From the NCBI GenBank assembly GCA_903844635.1, contig CAIMUF010000063.1:1-64000 (forward strand): a DNA stretch of 64,000 nt. The letters are read 5' to 3'. The translations under genes and the position numbers were made by a program. Below, in pieces: positions 63,965 to 64,000 of the stretch. Numbering within the stretch: the stretch's first letter is position 1; every line of letters starts with the position of its first letter. The stretch is from an uncultured Sulfuricurvum sp. (GTDB taxonomy: Bacteria; Campylobacterota; Campylobacteria; Campylobacterales; Sulfurimonadaceae). The notes under the pieces are model-generated. The model was not told where the DNA came from. It saw only the letters and a program-made list of their open reading frames with translations, and did not search any database.

Positions 63965-64000
63965 ATTAAAACTCCAGTCCTAATTGATTTGCGACGCTTC

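Larger units (their letters stand above)
61207..64000. mobile_element. Left part of an integrative element inserted in a mutS-like gene
   Basis: The region begins near the breakpoint in the mutS-like gene (about 61207-61250) and runs beyond the window. It encodes a tyrosine recombinase, a small soluble protein, two small membrane proteins on the minus strand and a DUF2958-like gene. The recombinase uses AGA for many arginines, where the core genes mostly use CGT, a sign of foreign origin. The att core is probably within 61207-61250; the second copy is not visible. Confidence 0.7.

Noticed and set aside
1-64000. CRISPR arrays, tRNA or rRNA genes, defence islands
   Set aside because: No repeat-spacer arrays, tRNA-like cloverleaf ends or rRNA sequences were recognised by eye; no cas, restriction or toxin genes were recognised in the ORFs.

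Overview
The window looks like chromosomal DNA of a Campylobacterota bacterium (formerly Epsilonproteobacteria), most likely close to Sulfuricurvum or Sulfurimonas. The evidence is protein style and gene order: ppiD-like/ftsA/ftsZ, polyprenyl synthase/hemA/proS/hemC/ubiD, and pheS/pheT/aroA/ispH/rpsA/serA. Several promoters carry the (T)G-C-TATAAT form of the -10 box that is common in this phylum. The genus is an inference from reading, not from a database search. No rRNA, tRNA or CRISPR array was recognised.

Layout. Bases 1-8030 are an envelope region. It holds a lipoprotein whose twin-arginine-like signal is broken by an in-frame TGA, a LolA-like protein, an RND-family membrane protein, three outer-membrane beta-barrels and a Cys/His-rich receiver-like protein. 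Bases 8074-10992 pair a PP2C phosphatase/Ser-Thr kinase fusion with a NarK-type nitrate transporter. Bases 11184-17646 carry a barrel / PstS-like / HAMP-HD-GYP operon, mscL with a zinc ribbon, and a GAF-PAS-GGDEF-EAL protein preceded by a perfect 16-bp inverted repeat. Bases 17772-23524 hold an uncharacterised protein, a MacAB-TolC-type efflux operon and a DTW-domain protein. A secreted 44-residue micro-ORF and a TonB-dependent receptor follow (23708-26050).

Bases 26166-60960 are mostly core genome: a membrane protease, prmC, an ABC ATPase, the divisome genes ftsZ, ftsA and a PpiD-like foldase gene, bioA, rsmH with an FtsL-like partner, an isoprenoid/haem/translation operon (polyprenyl synthase to ubiD), a small cytochrome c, argH, an OsmC-like gene, a HIT gene, pheST-aroA-ispH, rpsA, serA, and a K+ module (kup plus short KdpD-like and KdpE-like regulators). 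Many of these genes overlap by 1-4 bases, which implies translational coupling.

At 61023 a MutS-family gene begins but breaks off after about 70 residues. It is followed at once by a tyrosine recombinase with AGA-rich codon use and by accessory genes. I read this as the left end of an integrative element inserted in mutS; its right end lies outside the window. The accessory genes include two small membrane proteins and a DUF2958-like gene frameshifted inside a perfect 32-base palindrome.

The most notable points are the TGA in the Tat-like signal, the mutS-targeting element, the palindrome-associated frameshift, the three-gene signalling operon at 11184-14069, the Cys/His-rich receiver, and the micro-ORF beside the TonB receptor. 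No complete, clearly new defence or mobile system is visible.
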